Below, in pieces: positions 34,333-45,256 of a stretch of DNA of 64,000 bases. Origin of the DNA: Duganella fentianensis (GTDB taxonomy: Bacteria > Pseudomonadota > Gammaproteobacteria > Burkholderiales > Burkholderiaceae_D); assembly GCF_009857835.1 (NCBI RefSeq), contig NZ_WWCL01000003.1, forward strand, positions 682,001 through 746,000, in the 5' to 3' direction. Below the pieces are notes generated by a model. The model saw only the letters and a program-made list of their open reading frames with translations, ran no database searches and was not told where the DNA came from. The translations under genes were made by a program, and so were the position numbers. Each line of letters opens with the position of its first letter. Positions within the stretch are counted from its first letter, which is position 1.

Positions 34333-35196
34333 TCAGGCTTGTTCGCGGTGGCGCAGGACGACTTTTTCGCTGGCCTGGAAATAGGCCGCCAGTTGTTCGG
34401 CCATGTAGACGGAGCGGTGCTGGCCGCCCGTGCAGCCTACTGCTACCGTCAGATAGCTACGGTTGTCCGTCTTGAACGAGGGCAGCCATTTCTCGATGAA
34501 GTCGCGGATATCCTTGAACAGTTCCAGCGCGCTGGGCTGGGCGTTCAGAAAATCGATTACAGGCTGGTCGCGTCCGTTCAGGGGGCGCAGCGTCAGGTCG
34601 TAATAGGGATTCGGCAGCGCCCGCACGTCGAACACGAAATCCGCATCGAGCGGCACGCCCAGCTTGAAGGCGAACGATTCGAAGAACAGGATGAGCGGCG
34701 CACGTTCGATAGCGACCAGATCCTTGACCCATGCGCGCAGCTTATTGGCACTCAGTTCCGAAGTGTCGACCACATGGCCCAGCTTTTCGATCGGAGCCAG
34801 CCGCTCGCGCTCTTCCTGTATGCATTCGATCAGGGTGCGGCGCGAAGCGGGATTCTGGCCCGGACGCAGTTCATGCGATAAGGGATGGCTGCGCCGCGTT
34901 TCCGAGAAGCGCGCTACCAGCGAATGGGTGTTCGCAGTCAGGAACATCACTTTGACATCATGTCCTTGCTCACGCAGCCGCTTGACGTCCTCCGGCAGGC
35001 TGGCCAGCGAGGCAGAGCTGCGTGCATCGACAGCGACGGCCAGTGCTTCCATGCCTTCCTGTACCAGAGTATCGACCAGGCTGGCCAGCAAGGCTGGCGG
35101 CAGGTTGTCGACGCAATAGAAGCCAGTATCCTCAAGCACGTTGAGGGCGACAGATTTGCCGGAGCCGGAAATGCCGGTTAAGAGTACGATGCGCAT
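34333..35196 (-). CDS. rapZ: RNase adapter protein RapZ
   Basis: 287 residues. P-loop GISGSGKS (8-15), a second nucleotide site region, and the C-terminal signature [14 protein letters not shown]. In enterobacteria RapZ guides RNase E to sRNA GlmZ to control GlmS; in other bacteria it is a nucleotide- or metabolite-binding regulator. Third in the leftward ptsN-hprK-rapZ set, 29 nt after hprK. Confidence 0.96.
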   Translation of the reverse strand: MRIVLLTGISGSGKSVALNVLEDTGFYCVDNLPPALLASLVDTLVQEGMEALAVAVDARSSASLASLPEDVKRLREQGHDVKVMFLTANTHSLVARFSETRRSHPLSHELRPGQNPASRRTLIECIQEERERLAPIEKLGHVVDTSELSANKLRAWVKDLVAIERAPLILFFESFAFKLGVPLDADFVFDVRALPNPYYDLTLRPLNGRDQPVIDFLNAQPSALELFKDIRDFIEKWLPSFKTDNRSYLTVAVGCTGGQHRSVYMAEQLAAYFQASEKVVLRHREQA

Positions 35197-35225
35197 AGGA
35201 CAGGATGATACCGCAGCCAGACGGT

Positions 35226-36161
35226 TTAGTCTCCGCTCATGGCCTGACGCTGGCGTTCCATGAATTCCTGCAGCGTGTCGATGCCGCGCAGCTGCAAGAT
35301 GGTGTTGCGCACGGCGGCTTCCAGCAGCACCGCAATATTGCGGCCGGCCGCCACCGGGATCACGACCTTGCGCACTGGCAGGCCCAGCACGTCCTCGGTA
35401 GGGAACTGGAATGGCAGGCGCTCCACTTCTTCATCGGCCGCGCCACGGCGTACCAGATGCACGATCAGTTTCAGGCGCATCTTGCGCCGCACGGCCGTTT
35501 CGCCAAAGATGGCTTTAATGTCCAGCAGCCCCAGCCCGCGCACTTCGAGCAGGTTCTGCAGCAGCGGCGGGCAGCGCCCTTCGATCATATTCGGGGCGAT
35601 GCGCGAGAACTCGACGGCATCGTCGGCCACCAGCCCGTGCGAACGCGAAATCAGCTCCAGCCCCAGCTCGCTTTTGCCGAGACCGGAATCGCCCGTGATC
35701 AGCACGCCCACACCGAGCACGTCCATGAACACGCCGTGCATGATGATGCGCTGGGCCAGCTTCTTCGACAGGTAGACGCGCAGGAAGTCGATCACCTGTG
35801 CCGCCGGCAGCGGCGTCGAGAACAGCGGGATATTTTTTTCGTCGCAGATGGCGAGGATGTCGGGCGGGGTTTCCAGCCCTTGCGCAATGATCAGCGCCGG
35901 TGGTCCGCCTGCAATCAGCTCGCCGATCACGTGGGCGCGCGTGAGCGATTTGAGGCGCTGGTAGTAATTGATTTCCTGATGGCCGAAAACCTGGATACGG
36001 CCCGGGTGGATGGTGTTCAGGTGGCCCACCTGGTCGGCGGCCGAAGCGACGTCGCCGGAGATCAGCCGTTCGCCGCCGGGGAAGCCGGCAAACCAGCCTA
36101 GCTGCAAACTTTCGCGATTGTCGTCGTACAGTCTTTGTATCGTCAGCGGAGTTTGCAGCAT
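35226..36161 (-). CDS. hprK: HPr kinase/phosphorylase
   Basis: 311 residues. N-terminal HprK domain, then P-loop GDSGLGKSE and the family signature [11 protein letters not shown] with later NIAVLLE. Phosphorylates or dephosphorylates HPr on serine. In proteobacteria with an incomplete PTS it goes with PtsN (EIIA-Ntr). The ATG at 36161 begins [12 protein letters not shown], typical; ribosome site weak (GAAGACG). 78 nt after the ptsN stop on the same strand. Confidence 0.96.
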   Translation of the reverse strand: MLQTPLTIQRLYDDNRESLQLGWFAGFPGGERLISGDVASAADQVGHLNTIHPGRIQVFGHQEINYYQRLKSLTRAHVIGELIAGGPPALIIAQGLETPPDILAICDEKNIPLFSTPLPAAQVIDFLRVYLSKKLAQRIIMHGVFMDVLGVGVLITGDSGLGKSELGLELISRSHGLVADDAVEFSRIAPNMIEGRCPPLLQNLLEVRGLGLLDIKAIFGETAVRRKMRLKLIVHLVRRGAADEEVERLPFQFPTEDVLGLPVRKVVIPVAAGRNIAVLLEAAVRNTILQLRGIDTLQEFMERQRQAMSGD

Positions 36162-36239
36162 GGGGCGTCTTCGTGATGGGTTGAACTAGCTGGTAGTGTA
36201 ACCCATAGTCAGGCGCCCCTGACGATATCGTCTGATGAC

Positions 36240-36722
36240 TTAACCGGCTGCCTGCAGGGTAGGCACCCAGCTGATGATGCGCTGGTACACCGAGGCCGGA
36301 TCCGGGTCCGTGCTCAGGGCCACGCGGAATGCGTCGTCGGAGAACATTTCGGCGATCTCGGACAGGATCTCCAGATGCTGCTGGGTGACGTGGTCAGGGA
36401 TCAGCAGGAAAAACAACAGATTGACCGGCTTGCCATCGGGCGACTCGAACGGAATCGGCTCGGCCAGACGCACAAACGCCGCCAGCGGCGACTTCAGGCT
36501 CTTCATGCCTTTCACGCGGCCGTGAGGAACCGCCACGCCATGCCCCAGCCCCGTGGAACCGAGACGTTCGCGCGCGAACAGATTGTCCGAGACGGTGGAG
36601 CGGGCGATGCCGCAATTGTTTTCGAAGATCAGGCCGGCTTGCTCGAAAGCGCGCTTCTTGCTCGACACTTCCAGATCGAGCTGCACGTTTTCCAGTGAGA
36701 GTATTTTGCTTAGGTTATTCAT
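36240..36722 (-). CDS. ptsN: PTS-Ntr EIIA component PtsN
   Basis: 160 residues. EIIA-fructose/Ntr domain with the phosphorylated His in GHGVAVPHGR and the LLFFLLIPD strand. Takes phosphate from the PtsP/PtsO relay and signals nitrogen and K+ state. The ATG at 36722 (MNNLSKILSLENV) fits the family; the frame is open to 36794 without support, and no Shine-Dalgarno is seen. First gene of the leftward ptsN-hprK-rapZ unit, with a TATAAT about 47 nt upstream. Confidence 0.94.
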   Translation of the reverse strand: MNNLSKILSLENVQLDLEVSSKKRAFEQAGLIFENNCGIARSTVSDNLFARERLGSTGLGHGVAVPHGRVKGMKSLKSPLAAFVRLAEPIPFESPDGKPVNLLFFLLIPDHVTQQHLEILSEIAEMFSDDAFRVALSTDPDPASVYQRIISWVPTLQAAG

Positions 36723-36768
36723 ATTGCGACATAGAATGTTGCGGCGCACAAATGCGGCCTGCGAGCGC

Positions 36769-36774
36769 ATTATA
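36769..36774 (-). promoter_or_regulatory. -10 element for ptsN
   Basis: Perfect TATAAT on the minus strand (36774 to 36769), about 47 nt from the ptsN start. No good -35 at the right spacing. Confidence 0.45.
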
Positions 36775-36797
36775 GGCTTTTTTCTGTCCGGCACCGG

Positions 36798-36814
36798 AAA
36801 ACCCCGAGGCGGGG
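36798..36814 (-). terminator. Leftward terminator after queF
   Basis: On the minus strand CCCCG-CCT-CGGGG (36814 to 36802) is followed by TTTT (36801-36798). It lies about 107 nt past the queF stop and upstream of ptsN, separating the two leftward units. Confidence 0.55.
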
Positions 36815-36920
36815 TCCGGCACTATGCTGCCTATGTGCTTATGATACGCCTGAATTAACTGTGCCGATCAGAAATGTATCGTGCCTTCGGCATACATGCT
36901 ACGGCCTGTACTTACTGGCA

Positions 36921-37754
36921 TTACTGGCGTGCGCCGCGCAGATTGGCCGGCTTCTGGGCGCTGCTGAAGTTGCTACGCCACGGATTGATATCGAGTCCGC
37001 CACGGCGCGTGTAGCGTGCGTACACGGCCAGCTGTTGCGGGTGGCACTGGCGCAGGATGTCGATGAAGATGCGCTCCACACACTGCTCGTGGAACTCGTT
37101 GTGTTCGCGGAAGCCTATCAGGTAGCGCAGCAGGCTTTCCTGATCGATCTGCGGGCCCGCATAGTGGATCTGCACGCTGGCCCAGTCCGGCTGGCCCGTG
37201 ACCAGACAGTTGGATTTCAGCAGGTGCGATACCAGTTTTTCTTCCACCGGTTCTTCGTCCAGCGCCGCCTTCAGCAGCGATGGATCGGGGCTGTAGTGAT
37301 CTACTTCGATGTCCAGACGGTCGAGCAGCAGGCCATCGAGTTCGCCCATGGTGATCATGCCGAACTCTTCCGGCTGGGTCAGCGAGATGTGCACGTTGGC
37401 GCCTACCGCTTGGGACAGATCCTGCTGCAGCAAGGTCTTCAGCGCCACCACGCTATCGAGGCGGGTCTGGTTAAAGGAGTTCAGGTAGAGCTTGAAGGAC
37501 TTGGATTCGACGATGTTGGGCGAATCGGCCGGCACGGTAATGCGGGCGATGGCCACCTGCGGTTTGCCGCGCTGGTTGAGCCACGAAATTTCGTAGGCGT
37601 TCCAGATATCCACGCCGAAAAACGGCAGGGTGCCCGTCAGGCCCAGTTCATCGCGCTTGCCCTGCCGTGGAATCGGGAACAGCAATTCCGGTGCGTAATC
37701 GGTGCGGTAGGCAGAGTTTTTTCCCAGCGGGGACAGGTCGGCGGTGTTGGTCAT
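36921..37754 (-). CDS. queF: 7-cyano-7-deazaguanine reductase QueF (type II)
   Basis: 277 residues. Reduces preQ0 to preQ1 with NADPH in queuosine synthesis. Two tunnelling-fold halves; the catalytic Cys lies in [10 protein letters not shown], the substrate Glu in [12 protein letters not shown], and [10 protein letters not shown] is conserved. The 277-residue length is the bimodular proteobacterial form. ATG 37754 is preferred over 37784; neither has a strong Shine-Dalgarno. 62 nt downstream of ilvA on the same strand. Confidence 0.95.
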   Translation of the reverse strand: MTNTADLSPLGKNSAYRTDYAPELLFPIPRQGKRDELGLTGTLPFFGVDIWNAYEISWLNQRGKPQVAIARITVPADSPNIVESKSFKLYLNSFNQTRLDSVVALKTLLQQDLSQAVGANVHISLTQPEEFGMITMGELDGLLLDRLDIEVDHYSPDPSLLKAALDEEPVEEKLVSHLLKSNCLVTGQPDWASVQIHYAGPQIDQESLLRYLIGFREHNEFHEQCVERIFIDILRQCHPQQLAVYARYTRRGGLDINPWRSNFSSAQKPANLRGARQ

Positions 37755-37816
37755 GACGGTGCTCGTGTTGGTGAAGGACGGCATAGTAGCGCAAACTGTG
37801 CCGTCCCGCCCGGCGC

Positions 37817-39352
37817 TTAGCCGAGGAAGAGTTTGTACACGGGGTTGGCGCTCTCATCCCAGTAGCGGTAGCCCAGCGTGGTGAGGAACTGGGCAAACTG
37901 ATCCATTTCCTCGGGCGGCACCTGCAGGCCGATCAGAATCCGGCCCACGTCGCCACCCTGGCTGCGGTAATGACACAGCGAGATATTCCAGTTCGGCGCC
38001 ATCGAATTGAGGAAGCGCATCAGCGCGCCCGGACGCTCGGGGAACTCGAAACGGTACAGCAGTTCGTCCTGCGCCAGCGCGCTCTTGCCACCGACCAGAT
38101 GGCGGATGTGGGCTTTGGCCAGTTCGTCGTGGGTCAGGTCCAGCGTGCGGAAATCCTGTTCCTCGAAGTTGCGCGCCAGCTTGCCCGATTCGCTGCGGTC
38201 GGCAATCTGTACGCCGACGAACACGTGGGCTTCGTCCTTGTCGCTGATACGGTAGTTGAACTCGGTCACATTGCGCGGGCCTACCAAGGCGCAGAAGCGC
38301 TTGAAGCTACCGCGCTGCTCGGGCAGGGTGACGGCAAACACGGCTTCGCGCGATTCGCCCAGTTCGGCACGTTCGGCCACAAAACGCAGGCGGTCGAAAT
38401 TCATGTTGGCGCCGCAGGCGATGGTGATCAGGGTCTGGTTCTCGACCGGTTCCTTGCTCAGCGCAGCGCGCTCGATATAGGCCTTGGCGCCAGCTACGGC
38501 CAGCGCACCGGCCGGCTCGAGGATGCTGCGGGTATCGGTGAACACATCCTTGATGGCGGCGCAGATGGCGTCCGTATCGACCAGGATGATGTCGTCCACA
38601 TACTGCTGGGTCAGACGGAAGGTTTCCTCGCCCACCAGACGCACGGCCGTGCCGTCCGAGAACAGGCCCACGTCGGACAGGGTGACGCGCTCGCCAGCCT
38701 TGATGCTGCGCGCCATGGCGTCGGAATCGAGCGTCTGTACGCCGATGATCTTGATGTCGGGACGGATCGCCTTGACATAGGCAGCCACGCCCGAGATCAG
38801 GCCGCCACCACCGATGGCAACGAAAATCGCATGGATAGGGCCGGAATGCTGGCGCAGGATTTCCATACCGATAGTGCCCTGACCGGCGATCACGTCCGGA
38901 TCGTCGAACGGATGGACGAAGGTCAGTTTCTGTTCCTGTTCCAGCAGTAAAGCGTGGTTGTAGGCGTCCGTGTAGGATTCGCCATGCAGCACCACTTCTA
39001 CGGACGGGCCGCCGCGCGACTTGACGGCATCGATCTTGACCTGAGGCGTGGTGGTGGGCATGACGATCAGGGCGCGGCAGCCCAGCTTGGCGGCGGACAG
39101 GGCCACGCCTTGTGCATGGTTGCCGGCCGAAGCGCAGATCACGCCGCGCTTGCGCTGGGCGTCGCTCAGGTGAGCCATTTTGTTGTAGGCGCCACGAATC
39201 TTGAAGCTGAACACGCTCTGCATGTCCTCGCGCTTGTAGTAAATTCGGTTGCCGCAGCGCTGCGACAGGGCAGGTGCGTGCTCGAGCGGGGTTTCAGTGG
39301 CGACGTCGTAGACGCGGGCGGTCAGGATTTTCTTCAGATAATCGATGGTCAT
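37817..39352 (-). CDS. ilvA: Biosynthetic threonine ammonia-lyase
   Basis: 511 residues. PLP-dependent deaminase making 2-oxobutanoate for isoleucine. PLP Lys51 in [10 protein letters not shown], phosphate loop GGGGLISG, and two C-terminal ACT-like regulatory domains ([38 protein letters not shown]) that bind Ile/Val. Length is that of the E. coli biosynthetic enzyme, not the short catabolic one. The ATG at 39352 is used; three more codons reach only a TTG. Confidence 0.97.
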   Translation of the reverse strand: MTIDYLKKILTARVYDVATETPLEHAPALSQRCGNRIYYKREDMQSVFSFKIRGAYNKMAHLSDAQRKRGVICASAGNHAQGVALSAAKLGCRALIVMPTTTPQVKIDAVKSRGGPSVEVVLHGESYTDAYNHALLLEQEQKLTFVHPFDDPDVIAGQGTIGMEILRQHSGPIHAIFVAIGGGGLISGVAAYVKAIRPDIKIIGVQTLDSDAMARSIKAGERVTLSDVGLFSDGTAVRLVGEETFRLTQQYVDDIILVDTDAICAAIKDVFTDTRSILEPAGALAVAGAKAYIERAALSKEPVENQTLITIACGANMNFDRLRFVAERAELGESREAVFAVTLPEQRGSFKRFCALVGPRNVTEFNYRISDKDEAHVFVGVQIADRSESGKLARNFEEQDFRTLDLTHDELAKAHIRHLVGGKSALAQDELLYRFEFPERPGALMRFLNSMAPNWNISLCHYRSQGGDVGRILIGLQVPPEEMDQFAQFLTTLGYRYWDESANPVYKLFLG

Positions 39353-39542
39353 GGTCTGCAAACATAATGATTCCGGGCCAGAATATTCTGGTGCGTACGG
39401 TACTTCAAGCTATGCTAACTAACCGGCGGGTGACCGGGGTGGAGCAGGGCGCTGGCGGAGCGCGGGTGGGCGCAAGCCGGACGGTGCATTCATGCGGATG
39501 CAATTTATTATAATGGACACCCCCCTACATCAGAAGAAAGCG

Positions 39543-40034
39543 ATGATCGAATCCGCAATTGCATGGCTGCTCAGTGTGCTGGCCGCGCCGCAGGTAGGGC
39601 TGACTTCCGTGTTTCTGGTGAGCCTGATCTCGGCCACGCTGGTGCCGCTAGGCTCCGAACCGGCCGTGTTTGCCGTGATCAAAGCCAATCCCCAGCTGTT
39701 CTGGCCTGCCATCGCCGTGGCCACGGTGGGCAATACGCTGGGCGGCGCGATCGATTACTGGATGGGCTATCAGGCCAAGCAATCGTTCGCGCGCGAGCGC
39801 CAGAGCCGCTGGTTCCACTGGCTGGAGCGCTATGGCGCCAAGACCATGCTGCTGTCCTGGCTGCCCGGCATAGGCGACCCCCTGTGCACGCTGGGTGGCT
39901 GGCTGCACCTGCCGTTCTGGCCCAGCATTGCCTATATGGCGCTAGGCAAACTGCTGCGCTACCTGACCATGACCACGCTATTGTTGTATGTGCCGGACGG
40001 GTTCTGGCATGGCATCGCCCATCTGCTGGGCTAA
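39543..40034 (+). CDS. YqaA-family inner-membrane protein
   Basis: 163 residues with about four to five hydrophobic helices. VSLISATLVPLGSEP, the conserved GNTLGGAIDYWMG, and LSWLPGIGDPLCTLGGWL are typical of the YqaA branch of the DedA/SNARE-associated family. Function unknown; DedA relatives act in lipid or proton homeostasis. AGAAGAAAGCG precedes the ATG at 39543; the frame opens earlier (39492, 39513). The upstream gap to ilvA is divergent. Confidence 0.85.
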   Translation: MIESAIAWLLSVLAAPQVGLTSVFLVSLISATLVPLGSEPAVFAVIKANPQLFWPAIAVATVGNTLGGAIDYWMGYQAKQSFARERQSRWFHWLERYGAKTMLLSWLPGIGDPLCTLGGWLHLPFWPSIAYMALGKLLRYLTMTTLLLYVPDGFWHGIAHLLG

Positions 40035-40054
40035 TTTGGTGCAATTAAACATAT

Positions 40055-40084
40055 TGTCAACAAGCTGAGTTTATGAATTAAATT
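40055..40084 (+). promoter_or_regulatory. Candidate promoter for the FAD/Fe-S oxidoreductase
   Basis: TTGTCA (40055-40060), 18-nt spacer, TTAAAT (40079-40084) in an AT-rich 232-nt gap. A second -10-like TAGAAT is at 40215-40220, closer to the start. No further structure was seen in the gap. Confidence 0.35.
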
Positions 40085-40266
40085 CAGTTTTCCGCCAAGT
40101 TTCGGCATTTATTGCCAACGAAACCTGCGATTTTCAAATTATTTGCGGATTAATGGCGCGCCGATTAGCCCTAGCGCATTGAAGGCTGTTCCGGCGTGGT
40201 GCGCCGCAATACGCTAGAATGACCCTCCCGGCTAATGTCACTAGTCGTCTCCAGTCGAATCGCAAT

Positions 40267-43200
40267 ATGAACGCCCCTGCACAAATTCAAGCTTTGCTGG
40301 CGGAAACGCCTCACGGTCCGGAGGCCACGCGCCTGCGCGAGATTCCTTATAACTACACGTCGTTTTCCGATCGCGAGATCGTGATCCGGCTGCTGGGCGA
40401 GGAGTCGTGGAGCTTGCTGGATGCTTTGCGCGGTGCCCGTCAGACGGGCCGTTCGGCCCGTATGCTGTACGAAGTGCTGGGCGATATCTGGGCCGTACGG
40501 CGCAATCCCTATCTGCAGGACGACTTGCTGGACAACCCCAAGCGCCGTCAGGAATTGATAGAAGCACTGCACCACCGTCTGGCCGAAGTGGACAAGCGCC
40601 GTCACAGCGTCGATGAAAATGGTGTGGCCGACGATGCCGAATCGCGTCAGCGCAGCGAGAACGTGGCCCAGCTGCTGCGTGCTGCAGGCAAGGCCGTGGC
40701 CGATTTCGGCGAAGAATTCAAGCAGACCTACGATCTGCGCAAGCGCACCTACAAAGTGCTGGGCCGCTACACGGACAAGCACAACATCTGCTTCGACGGC
40801 ATGAAGCGGATTTCCCACGTGACCGATGCCACCGACTGGCGCGTGGAATACCCGTTCGTGGTGCTGACCCCGGACAGCGAAGAAGAAATGGCCGGTCTGG
40901 TCAAAGGCTGTATCGAACTGGGACTGACCATCATCCCGCGCGGCGGCGGCACCGGTTACACGGGCGGCGCGATTCCGCTCACGCCGATGTCGGCCGTGAT
41001 CAACACGGAAAAGCTGCTCAACATGGGCGCCGTGGAAATGAAGGTGCTGCCCGGCCTGAGCCGCGAGTACGCCACCATCTACACGGGCGCCGGCGTGATC
41101 ACCAACAAGGTATCGGAAGCGGCCGAGAAGGCCGGTTTCGTGTTCGCCGTCGATCCGACTTCGGCGCACGCCTCCTGCATAGGCGGCAATATCGCCATGA
41201 ATGCGGGCGGTAAGAAGGCCGTGCTGTGGGGCACGGCGCTCGACAATCTGGCCTCGTGGCGCATGGTCGATCCGAATGGCGACTGGCTGGAAGTCACGCG
41301 CCTCGATCACAATCTGTCCAAGATCCACGATACGCCGCTGGCCCGCTTTAAACTGGAGTGGACTCATCCGAGCACCCGCGGCGAAGCCAAAGGCGAACCG
41401 TTCAAGACGGAAGTACTGGAAATCGAAGGCCGCAAATTCCGCAAGGAAGGTCTGGGCAAGGACGTTACCGACAAATTCCTCGCCGGTCTGCCCGGCATCC
41501 AGAAAGAAGGCTGCGATGGTCTGATTACCTCGGCACGCTGGATACTGCACAAGATGCCCAAGCATACGCGCACGGTCTGCCTCGAATTCTTCGGTCAGGC
41601 GCGCGATGCGATTCCATCGATCGTGGAAATCAAGGATTATCTGGACAGCCTGCCAGCCAAGGGCGAGCAGTTCGCTACCCTGCGTCTGGCCGGTCTGGAA
41701 CACCTGGACGAACGCTATCTGCGCGCGGTTGGCTATGCCACCAAATCCAAGCGCGGCGTGCTGCCGAAAATGGCGCTGTTCGGCGACATCGTCGGTGACG
41801 ACGAAAACGCCGTTGCACTGGCCGCGTCGGAAGTGATCCGTCTGGCCAATACCCGCGTGGGTGAAGGCTTTGTGGCTGTCAGCCCGGAAGCACGCAAGAA
41901 ATTCTGGCTTGATCGTGCCCGCACGGCGGCCATTGCCAAGCACACCAACGCGTTCAAGATTAACGAAGACGTGGTGATTCCGCTCAACCGCATGGGTGAG
42001 TACACCGACGGTATCGAACGCATCAACATCGAACTGTCGATCCGCAACAAGCTGCAACTGGCCGAAGAACTGCAGCAGTTCTTCGCTGCCGGTAATCTGC
42101 CTATCGGCAAGAGCGACGACGCCGACGACGGCGTGGGCGACGAAGAAATGCTGGGCGACCGCGTGCAGCAAGCTACCGCGCTGCTGGCGCAGGTGCAGGC
42201 ACGCTGGGCCTATCTGCTGGCCGAACTCGATCAGCCGCTGGAAACGGCCGTGCCGCAACTGGAAGCGCTGGGTCTCGAACGTCTGGTGCCGACGCTGCTC
42301 GAACGTCTGGCGGCGCAGCCGCAGGCGCGCCTGTTCGATGTGGTGCAGGACCGCACCGTGCGCATTTCGTGGAAACAGGAAATCCGCGCCAGCCTGCGCC
42401 AGATCTTCAACGGCGCCGCCTACAAGCTGATTCTCGACGAAGCCAGCGCCGTCCACAAGCGCGTGCTGCGTGGCCGCGTGTTCGTGGCGCTGCACATGCA
42501 CGCCGGTGACGGCAATGTGCACACCAACTTGCCGGTCAACTCGGACCACTATGAAATGCTGCAACTGGCGCATCAGGCCGTGGCACGCATCATGACGCTG
42601 GCCCGCTCGCTCAACGGCGTGATCTCGGGCGAGCACGGCATCGGCATCACCAAGCTGGAGTTCCTGACCGAAGAAGAAATCGGTCCGTTCCGCGACTACA
42701 AGCAGAAGGTCGATCCGGAAGGCCGCTTCAACAAGGGCAAGCTGCTCAATCTGAGCGGCATGGAAGCGGACCTGCGCAACGCCTACACGCCATCGTTCGG
42801 TCTGATGGGTCACGAATCGCTGATCATGCAGCAAAGCGATATCGGCAACATCGCCAACAGCGTCAAGGACTGCCTGCGCTGCGGCAAGTGCAAACCTGTG
42901 TGCTCGACCCACGTACCGCGCGCCAATCTGCTGTACTCGCCACGCGACAAGATTCTCGCGACCTCGTCGCTGATCGAAGCTTTCCTGTACGAAGAGCAGA
43001 CCCGTCGCGGCATCTCCATCAAGCACTGGGAAGAATTCGAAGACGTGGCAGATCACTGCACCGTCTGCCACAAGTGCGTCACCCCATGCCCGGTGAATAT
43101 CGACTTCGGCGATGTATCCATGAATATGCGCAATCTGCTGCGCAAGATGGACAAGAAGAGTTTCAATCCCGGTAAATCGGCGGCGATGTTCTTCCTCAAT

Positions 43201-44283
43201 GCCACCGATCCGGCCACCATCAACGCCACCCGTGCGGCCATGGTGGGCATAGGCTACAAGGCCCAGCGCCTCGGTAATGATCTGCTCAAGAAGTTCGCCC
43301 GCACCCAGACCAAGGCACCGCCACCAACCGTGGGCAAGCCGAAAGTGCGCGAGCAGGTGATCCACTTCATCAACAAGAAAATGCCGGGCGGCCTGCCGAA
43401 GAAGACCGCGCGTGCGCTGCTCGATATCGAAGACGACAAGGTCATCCCGATTATCCGTAACCCGCAGAAAACCAATGCGGACACGGAAGCCGTGTTCTAC
43501 TTCCCCGGCTGCGGTTCCGAGCGGCTGTTCTCGCAAGTAGGTCTGGCCACCCAGGCCATGCTGTGGGAAGTAGGCGTGCAGACCGTGCTGCCACCGGGCT
43601 ACCTGTGCTGCGGCTATCCGCAACGGGGCGCAGGCGAGTACGACAAGGCCGAGAAGATGATGACGGATAACCGCGTGCTGTTCCACCGCATGGCGAATAC
43701 GCTCAACTATCTGGACATCAAGACTGTGCTGGTCTCGTGCGGTACCTGCTACGACCAGCTGGCTACCTACGAGTTCGACAAGATCTTCCCCGGCTGCCGC
43801 ATCATGGATATCCACGAATATCTGATGGAAAAGCAGGTCAAGCTGGAAGGCGTGACGGGTACGCGCTATATGTACCACGAGCCTTGCCACACGCCGATGA
43901 AGATGCAGGAAGCCACCAAGACGGTGAACGCGCTGATCCAGACGCATGACAATGTGAAGATCGAGAAGAACGACCGCTGCTGCGGCGATTCCGGTACGCT
44001 GATGATTGCCCGTCCCGACATCTCCACGCAGGTACGCTTCCGCAAGGAGCAGGAAGTGGTGAGCGGCGCCAACAAGTTGCGCGCCGACGGTTTCGATGGC
44101 GACGTGAAAATCCTGACCAGCTGCCCGGCCTGTCTGGGCGGCGTGTCGCGCTACAGCGAAGATGCGGGCACCACGGCCGACTACATCGTGGTGGAAATCG
44201 CCAAGCACCTGCTGGGCGAGAACTGGCTGCCGGAATACGTGCAGCGCGCCAATGCGGGCGGCATCGAGCGGGTGCTGGTGTAA
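40267..44283 (+). CDS. Large FAD-linked, Fe-S, CCG-domain oxidoreductase (DUF3683)
   Basis: 1338 residues. Order: N-terminal DUF3683 ([15 protein letters not shown]); FAD-binding PCMH-type domain around 194-260 ([14 protein letters not shown]); FAD-oxidase C-terminal domain with [12 protein letters not shown] and GEHGIGITK; two 4Fe-4S Cys sets, [11 protein letters not shown] near 870 and [12 protein letters not shown] near 935; two cysteine-rich CCG domains (YFPGCGSE...CCGYPQ about 1078-1118, EPCHTP...CCGDSG about 1205-1245). This resembles a GlcD/Dld dehydrogenase fused to a GlcF-like Fe-S subunit, so a 2-hydroxyacid (lactate/glycolate-like) dehydrogenase feeding quinone is likely; the substrate is not determinable. 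The ATG at 40267 gives the natural N-terminus; weak Shine-Dalgarno. Stop overlaps the HIT gene start by 1 nt. Confidence 0.92.
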   Translation: MNAPAQIQALLAETPHGPEATRLREIPYNYTSFSDREIVIRLLGEESWSLLDALRGARQTGRSARMLYEVLGDIWAVRRNPYLQDDLLDNPKRRQELIEALHHRLAEVDKRRHSVDENGVADDAESRQRSENVAQLLRAAGKAVADFGEEFKQTYDLRKRTYKVLGRYTDKHNICFDGMKRISHVTDATDWRVEYPFVVLTPDSEEEMAGLVKGCIELGLTIIPRGGGTGYTGGAIPLTPMSAVINTEKLLNMGAVEMKVLPGLSREYATIYTGAGVITNKVSEAAEKAGFVFAVDPTSAHASCIGGNIAMNAGGKKAVLWGTALDNLASWRMVDPNGDWLEVTRLDHNLSKIHDTPLARFKLEWTHPSTRGEAKGEPFKTEVLEIEGRKFRKEGLGKDVTDKFLAGLPGIQKEGCDGLITSARWILHKMPKHTRTVCLEFFGQARDAIPSIVEIKDYLDSLPAKGEQFATLRLAGLEHLDERYLRAVGYATKSKRGVLPKMALFGDIVGDDENAVALAASEVIRLANTRVGEGFVAVSPEARKKFWLDRARTAAIAKHTNAFKINEDVVIPLNRMGEYTDGIERINIELSIRNKLQLAEELQQFFAAGNLPIGKSDDADDGVGDEEMLGDRVQQATALLAQVQARWAYLLAELDQPLETAVPQLEALGLERLVPTLLERLAAQPQARLFDVVQDRTVRISWKQEIRASLRQIFNGAAYKLILDEASAVHKRVLRGRVFVALHMHAGDGNVHTNLPVNSDHYEMLQLAHQAVARIMTLARSLNGVISGEHGIGITKLEFLTEEEIGPFRDYKQKVDPEGRFNKGKLLNLSGMEADLRNAYTPSFGLMGHESLIMQQSDIGNIANSVKDCLRCGKCKPVCSTHVPRANLLYSPRDKILATSSLIEAFLYEEQTRRGISIKHWEEFEDVADHCTVCHKCVTPCPVNIDFGDVSMNMRNLLRKMDKKSFNPGKSAAMFFLNATDPATINATRAAMVGIGYKAQRLGNDLLKKFARTQTKAPPPTVGKPKVREQVIHFINKKMPGGLPKKTARALLDIEDDKVIPIIRNPQKTNADTEAVFYFPGCGSERLFSQVGLATQAMLWEVGVQTVLPPGYLCCGYPQRGAGEYDKAEKMMTDNRVLFHRMANTLNYLDIKTVLVSCGTCYDQLATYEFDKIFPGCRIMDIHEYLMEKQVKLEGVTGTRYMYHEPCHTPMKMQEATKTVNALIQTHDNVKIEKNDRCCGDSGTLMIARPDISTQVRFRKEQEVVSGANKLRADGFDGDVKILTSCPACLGGVSRYSEDAGTTADYIVVEIAKHLLGENWLPEYVQRANAGGIERVLV

Positions 44284-44720
44284 TGGCCTGCGATCTATGT
44301 AATCTGCTGGAAGCGCCGGCCGAAGGCGTGATCATCTGGGGCGACGAGCTGCTGGTGGTGATCAATGTCGACGAGCCGGAATATCCGGGTTACACCCGCG
44401 TGGTGTGGCGCGAACATGTGCGCGAAATGACGGACCTGACGGCGGCCCAGCGGCAGCATGTGATGGCCGTAGTCTGGGCGGTGGAAGACGCCCAGCGCGC
44501 CGTGATGGCGCCGCACAAGATCAATCTGGCCAGCTTTGGTAACATGACGCCCCATGTGCACTGGCACGTGATCCCGCGCTATACCGACGATGCCCATTTC
44601 CCTCAGCCGACCTGGGCGCCGGTACAGCGTGCTGCCGATCCGGCCGTGCTGGCGGCCCGCCGCGCGCTGCTGCCAGCGCTGCACGAGGCCATGATAGAAC
44701 GTCTGCAGGGGATAGCATGA
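44283..44720 (+). CDS. HIT-family nucleotide hydrolase
   Basis: 145 residues. Histidine-triad motif HVHWHV with His91, 93 and 95, N-terminal CxxC (CDLC), and the usual hydrophobic core (DELLVVINVDEPEYPGYTRVV). HIT enzymes hydrolyse nucleotide phosphoramidates or dinucleotides; substrate unknown. Overlaps the oxidoreductase stop (TAATG) and the next gene (ATGA), implying translational coupling of the three. Confidence 0.93.
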   Translation: MACDLCNLLEAPAEGVIIWGDELLVVINVDEPEYPGYTRVVWREHVREMTDLTAAQRQHVMAVVWAVEDAQRAVMAPHKINLASFGNMTPHVHWHVIPRYTDDAHFPQPTWAPVQRAADPAVLAARRALLPALHEAMIERLQGIA

Positions 44721-45142
44721 GCAAACAGCCAACGGGCCTGACGGTCCACAACCAGTCGCGCCGTCTCGAAGTCGAATTCGACGACGGGGCGAATTTTTCC
44801 ATTCCTTTCGAACTGCTGCGCGTGTATTCGCCCTCGGCCGAGGTCAAAGGCCACGGTCCGGGGCAGGAGACTCTGCAGGTAGGCAAGCGTGAAGTGGGCA
44901 TCGCCGGTATCGAACCGGTGGGCAATTACGCGATCCAGCCCACGTTCAGCGATGGCCACAATACCGGCCTGTACACGTGGGACTACCTGTATCGCCTAGG
45001 TCAAGAGCAGGATAGCCTGTGGGCCGACTACATGGGCCGTCTGCACGCAGCCGGTTTTGCCGGCGATAGCGGCCGCGAAACGGGTACCGTACTGCCCGGC
45101 ACGGGCGCCAAAGCCTCGCACGGCTGCGGGCACAAGCACTAG
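44717..45142 (+). CDS. DUF971-domain protein
   Basis: 141 residues. The gamma-butyrobetaine-hydroxylase-like N-terminal domain (DUF971): LEVEFDDGANFSIPFELLRVYSPSAE, then PVGNYAIQPTFSDGHNTGLYTWDYL, as in ApbC/Mrp-linked proteins and eukaryotic relatives thought to bind Fe or Zn. The tail ends GCGHKH, possibly metal-binding. Overlaps the HIT gene by 4 nt. Role unknown; in many betaproteobacteria it precedes ubiE. Confidence 0.88.
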   Translation: MSKQPTGLTVHNQSRRLEVEFDDGANFSIPFELLRVYSPSAEVKGHGPGQETLQVGKREVGIAGIEPVGNYAIQPTFSDGHNTGLYTWDYLYRLGQEQDSLWADYMGRLHAAGFAGDSGRETGTVLPGTGAKASHGCGHKH

Positions 45143-45163
45143 GCACCCATCCGGCCCCGCCAC

Positions 45164-45196
45164 GGCGGCAGTGAGGCGCACGCTAGTGCTGCCGCC
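45164..45196 (+). terminator. Hairpin between DUF971 and ubiE
   Basis: GGCGGCAG (45164-45171) pairs with CTGCCGCC (45189-45196) over a 17-nt loop; no T-run. A possible Rho-type or weak terminator before the ubiE promoter. Confidence 0.35.
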
Positions 45197-45223
45197 CAGG
45201 GGCTAGCGCCGGGTTCCGTCTTG

Positions 45224-45229
45224 TATAAT
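45224..45229 (+). promoter_or_regulatory. -10 element for ubiE
   Basis: Perfect TATAAT, 27 nt before the ubiE start, preceded by TTG; no good -35. Confidence 0.5.
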
Positions 45230-45256
45230 GCCGCCAAACTAACAGGCCTGCCTACC

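Noticed and set aside
36861-37820. A plus-strand frame opposite queF with a lipoprotein-like start
   Set aside because: The hydrophobic opening is coincidental; queF motifs are intact on the minus strand and no ribosome site precedes this frame.
40171-44208. A 1345-codon open frame on the minus strand opposite the FAD/Fe-S oxidoreductase
   Set aside because: Its codons are in register with the sense codons, so minus stops require sense TTA, CTA or TCA, which this strongly biased gene avoids. The sense protein has clear domains; the antisense one has none.
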